Positions 6,087 to 7,075 of a DNA stretch of 7,075 nt are shown piece after piece. The stretch covers positions 1-7,075 of the forward strand of contig JANXSB010000027.1 in the NCBI GenBank assembly GCA_025352865.1. The letters are read 5' to 3'. Each line of letters opens with the position of its first letter. Positions within the stretch are counted from its first letter, which is position 1. A program made the translations under genes and the position numbers. The notes under the pieces are model-generated. The model worked only from the letters and a program-made list of their open reading frames with translations, ran no database searches and was not told the DNA's origin. Source of the stretch: Chthoniobacter sp. GTDB taxonomy: Bacteria; Verrucomicrobiota; Verrucomicrobiia; Chthoniobacterales; Chthoniobacteraceae.

Positions 6087-6203
6087 GTGCCCGTGCTTCG
6101 CACGCTGCCGCATCACGGCGTGTTTTTCTAAATCGCGAACGCGTGTATTCTCCTCTCGCTCAAAGAACCTCCGCCCGCGCGGGTTCACCCACCGCACACC
6201 TCC
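6087..6203 (+). other. Leader and promoter region of the DUF1552 gene
   Basis: This stretch lies between the SWIB terminator and the DUF1552 start. TATTCT at 6146-6151 (4 of 6 to the -10 consensus) is the best -10 candidate, but the hexamer 17 bases before it, TTTTTC at 6123-6128, is a poor -35, so the promoter is not secured. The palindrome CCCGCGCGGG (6174-6183) could be an operator but is unremarkable at this base composition. No Shine-Dalgarno precedes the ATG at 6204; the bases just before it are pyrimidine-rich. Confidence 0.35.
6101..6127 (+). terminator. Possible second, weaker terminator hairpin
   Basis: CACGC (6101-6105) pairs with GCGTG (6118-6122), with an alternative inner pairing GCCG (6107-6110) to CGGC (6116-6119), directly followed by five T (6123-6127). 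It could back up the strong terminator at 6051-6086 or be a leader structure. The stem is short and bulged, and the arms may be coincidental in GC-rich sequence. Confidence 0.3.
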
Positions 6204-7075
6204 ATGAAATCCCACCACATCTCCCGCCGCACCATGCTCCGCGGACTCGGCGTCACCATGGCTTTGCCGTGGCTCGAATCCCTCCGCGTGTGGGGCGACG
6301 AGCCGGCGGCCTCGCAGAAATCCAGCGACGCGCCCGTGCGGCTCGCGGTGCTTTTTTCCGGCAACGGATTTCACAGCAAAGAGTGGTGGGCGAAAGGCGA
6401 GGGGAAGCAGATGGAACTCGGCCAAGTGCTCGAACCGCTCGGCGATTTCCGCGAGCGGATGCTGCTCATCCGCGGCCTCTTCAACGCTGAGGCGCTCAAG
6501 GGCAACATCCACAGCTCGCAGACCGGCAACCTGCTCTCCGGCGCACCGCTCGCGTCCGGCGGGGAGATCCGTTCCGGCACGAGCATCGACCAGTTGCTCG
6601 CGCAGCGTTACGGCCATTCCACGAAAGTCCCGAGCCTCGTCCTCGGCTGCGAGAAATCGAATCCGTCCGTCCACAAAAACTATTCGATGCTCTACAGCTC
6701 CCACATTTCGTGGAGTTCGCCGACCACGCCTACGCCGCTGGAAATCTATCCCGCGCTCGCCTTCGACCGCCTCTTCAAAGACGGCGCGCAGCGCGGCGAC
6801 AAGAGCGTGCTCGACGCCGTGCTAGCCGACGCCAGCGACATCCGCCGGCAGATCAGCGCGGGCGACCAGCGCAAGCTCGATGAGTATCTCGACTCCGTGC
6901 GCGACGTGGAGCAGCGCATCGAGCAGGCCGGAAAAAAAGGCGAGCTGCAGGGCTGGCGGCCCACCCTCGCGGAGCCGAATATCCCGCGTCCGCCCGACGG
7001 CATCCCGCAGGACATCGCCGAGCACATGCGCCTCATGGCCGACCTCCTCGTCCTCGGCTTCCAGACCGACAGATC
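6204..7075 (+). CDS. DUF1552 family Tat-exported protein (3' end outside window)
   Basis: The frame runs from ATG 6204 to the window end without a stop: 290 residues of a family usually about 430-450 long, so roughly the last third is missing. The N-terminus has a twin-arginine signal, SRRTMLRG at residues 7-14, then a weakly hydrophobic stretch GLGVTMALPWLESL, the usual 'RRxxLRGxG...LPxLE' start of DUF1552 proteins. Further family landmarks are LAVLFSGNGFHSKEWW (48-62), LLIRGLFN (87-94), IHSSQTGNLLSG (102-113), a SGTSIDQLLAQRYG segment (124-137), PSLVLGCE (143-150) and the helical stretch with LDEYLDSVRDVEQRIE (225-240). These proteins abound in Planctomycetes and Verrucomicrobia, normally beside DUF1592 (PSD domain) proteins, and act outside the cytoplasm; their biochemical function is undetermined. 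Here no DUF1592 gene lies upstream; the preceding SWIB gene is closed off by a terminator. Codon use is like that of the neighbours. Confidence 0.93.
   Translation, partial: MKSHHISRRTMLRGLGVTMALPWLESLRVWGDEPAASQKSSDAPVRLAVLFSGNGFHSKEWWAKGEGKQMELGQVLEPLGDFRERMLLIRGLFNAEALKGNIHSSQTGNLLSGAPLASGGEIRSGTSIDQLLAQRYGHSTKVPSLVLGCEKSNPSVHKNYSMLYSSHISWSSPTTPTPLEIYPALAFDRLFKDGAQRGDKSVLDAVLADASDIRRQISAGDQRKLDEYLDSVRDVEQRIEQAGKKGELQGWRPTLAEPNIPRPPDGIPQDIAEHMRLMADLLVLGFQTDR

Noticed and set aside
6039..6704. Minus-strand open frame of 221 codons
   Set aside because: It runs through the strong terminator and antisense to the DUF1552 N-terminus; the translation has no recognisable motif.
1..7075. Search by eye for CRISPR arrays, insertion sequences, tRNAs, integrase or toxin-antitoxin and defence genes
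   Set aside because: No spaced direct repeats, terminal inverted repeats, transposase motifs, cloverleaf sequences or nuclease/helicase pairs were seen; the coding content is fully explained by the listed genes.

Overview
This is a GC-rich bacterial chromosome segment with seven genes on both strands plus an eighth that enters from the left edge. The likely source is a member of the Verrucomicrobiota or another PVC-superphylum bacterium. Three things point there: the start of a DUF1552 secreted protein at the right edge, a family largely restricted to Planctomycetes and Verrucomicrobia; a stand-alone SWIB-domain protein with a histone-H1-like lysine/alanine/proline tail; and an alpha/beta hydrolase of the GxSRGG/NPI type common in those phyla. 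Clear Shine-Dalgarno sequences are almost absent. This phylum call is inferred from protein families, not from a marker gene.

Layout, left to right. (1) 2-649 (+): C-terminal part of an unidentified protein ending in a beta-sandwich-like domain. (2) 715-1545 (-): a conserved lipoprotein convergent with it. (3) 1546-1703: a 158-bp divergent intergenic region. (4) 1704-2480 (+): a second lipoprotein with a coiled coil, a TPR-like helix pair and a BamE-like C-terminus. (5) 2497-3924 (-): a complete ClsA-type cardiolipin synthase, tail to tail with the previous gene. (6) 3925-4008: a short divergent spacer. (7) 4009-4842 (+) and 4839-5648 (+): a SirB1/transglutaminase-like protein and an exported alpha/beta hydrolase, overlapping by 4 nt and probably translationally coupled. 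(8) 5729-6025 (+): the SWIB protein, with its own probable promoter and a textbook intrinsic terminator at 6051-6086. (9) 6204-7075 (+): the first 290 residues of a Tat-exported DUF1552 protein cut by the window end. No stretch above 300 bases lacks a gene.

Themes. Much of the window is cell-envelope biology: two lipoproteins, anionic phospholipid synthesis, an exported hydrolase and a Tat substrate. No mobile element, CRISPR array, tRNA, rRNA, phage gene or defence system is visible. It reads as ordinary housekeeping and conserved-hypothetical chromosome. The points that merit a second look are the probably leaderless SWIB transcript, the unusual domain combination of the 1704-2480 lipoprotein, the methionine-rich helix of the 715-1545 lipoprotein, the general lack of Shine-Dalgarno motifs, and the DUF1552 gene apparently starting its own transcription unit without a DUF1592 partner upstream.
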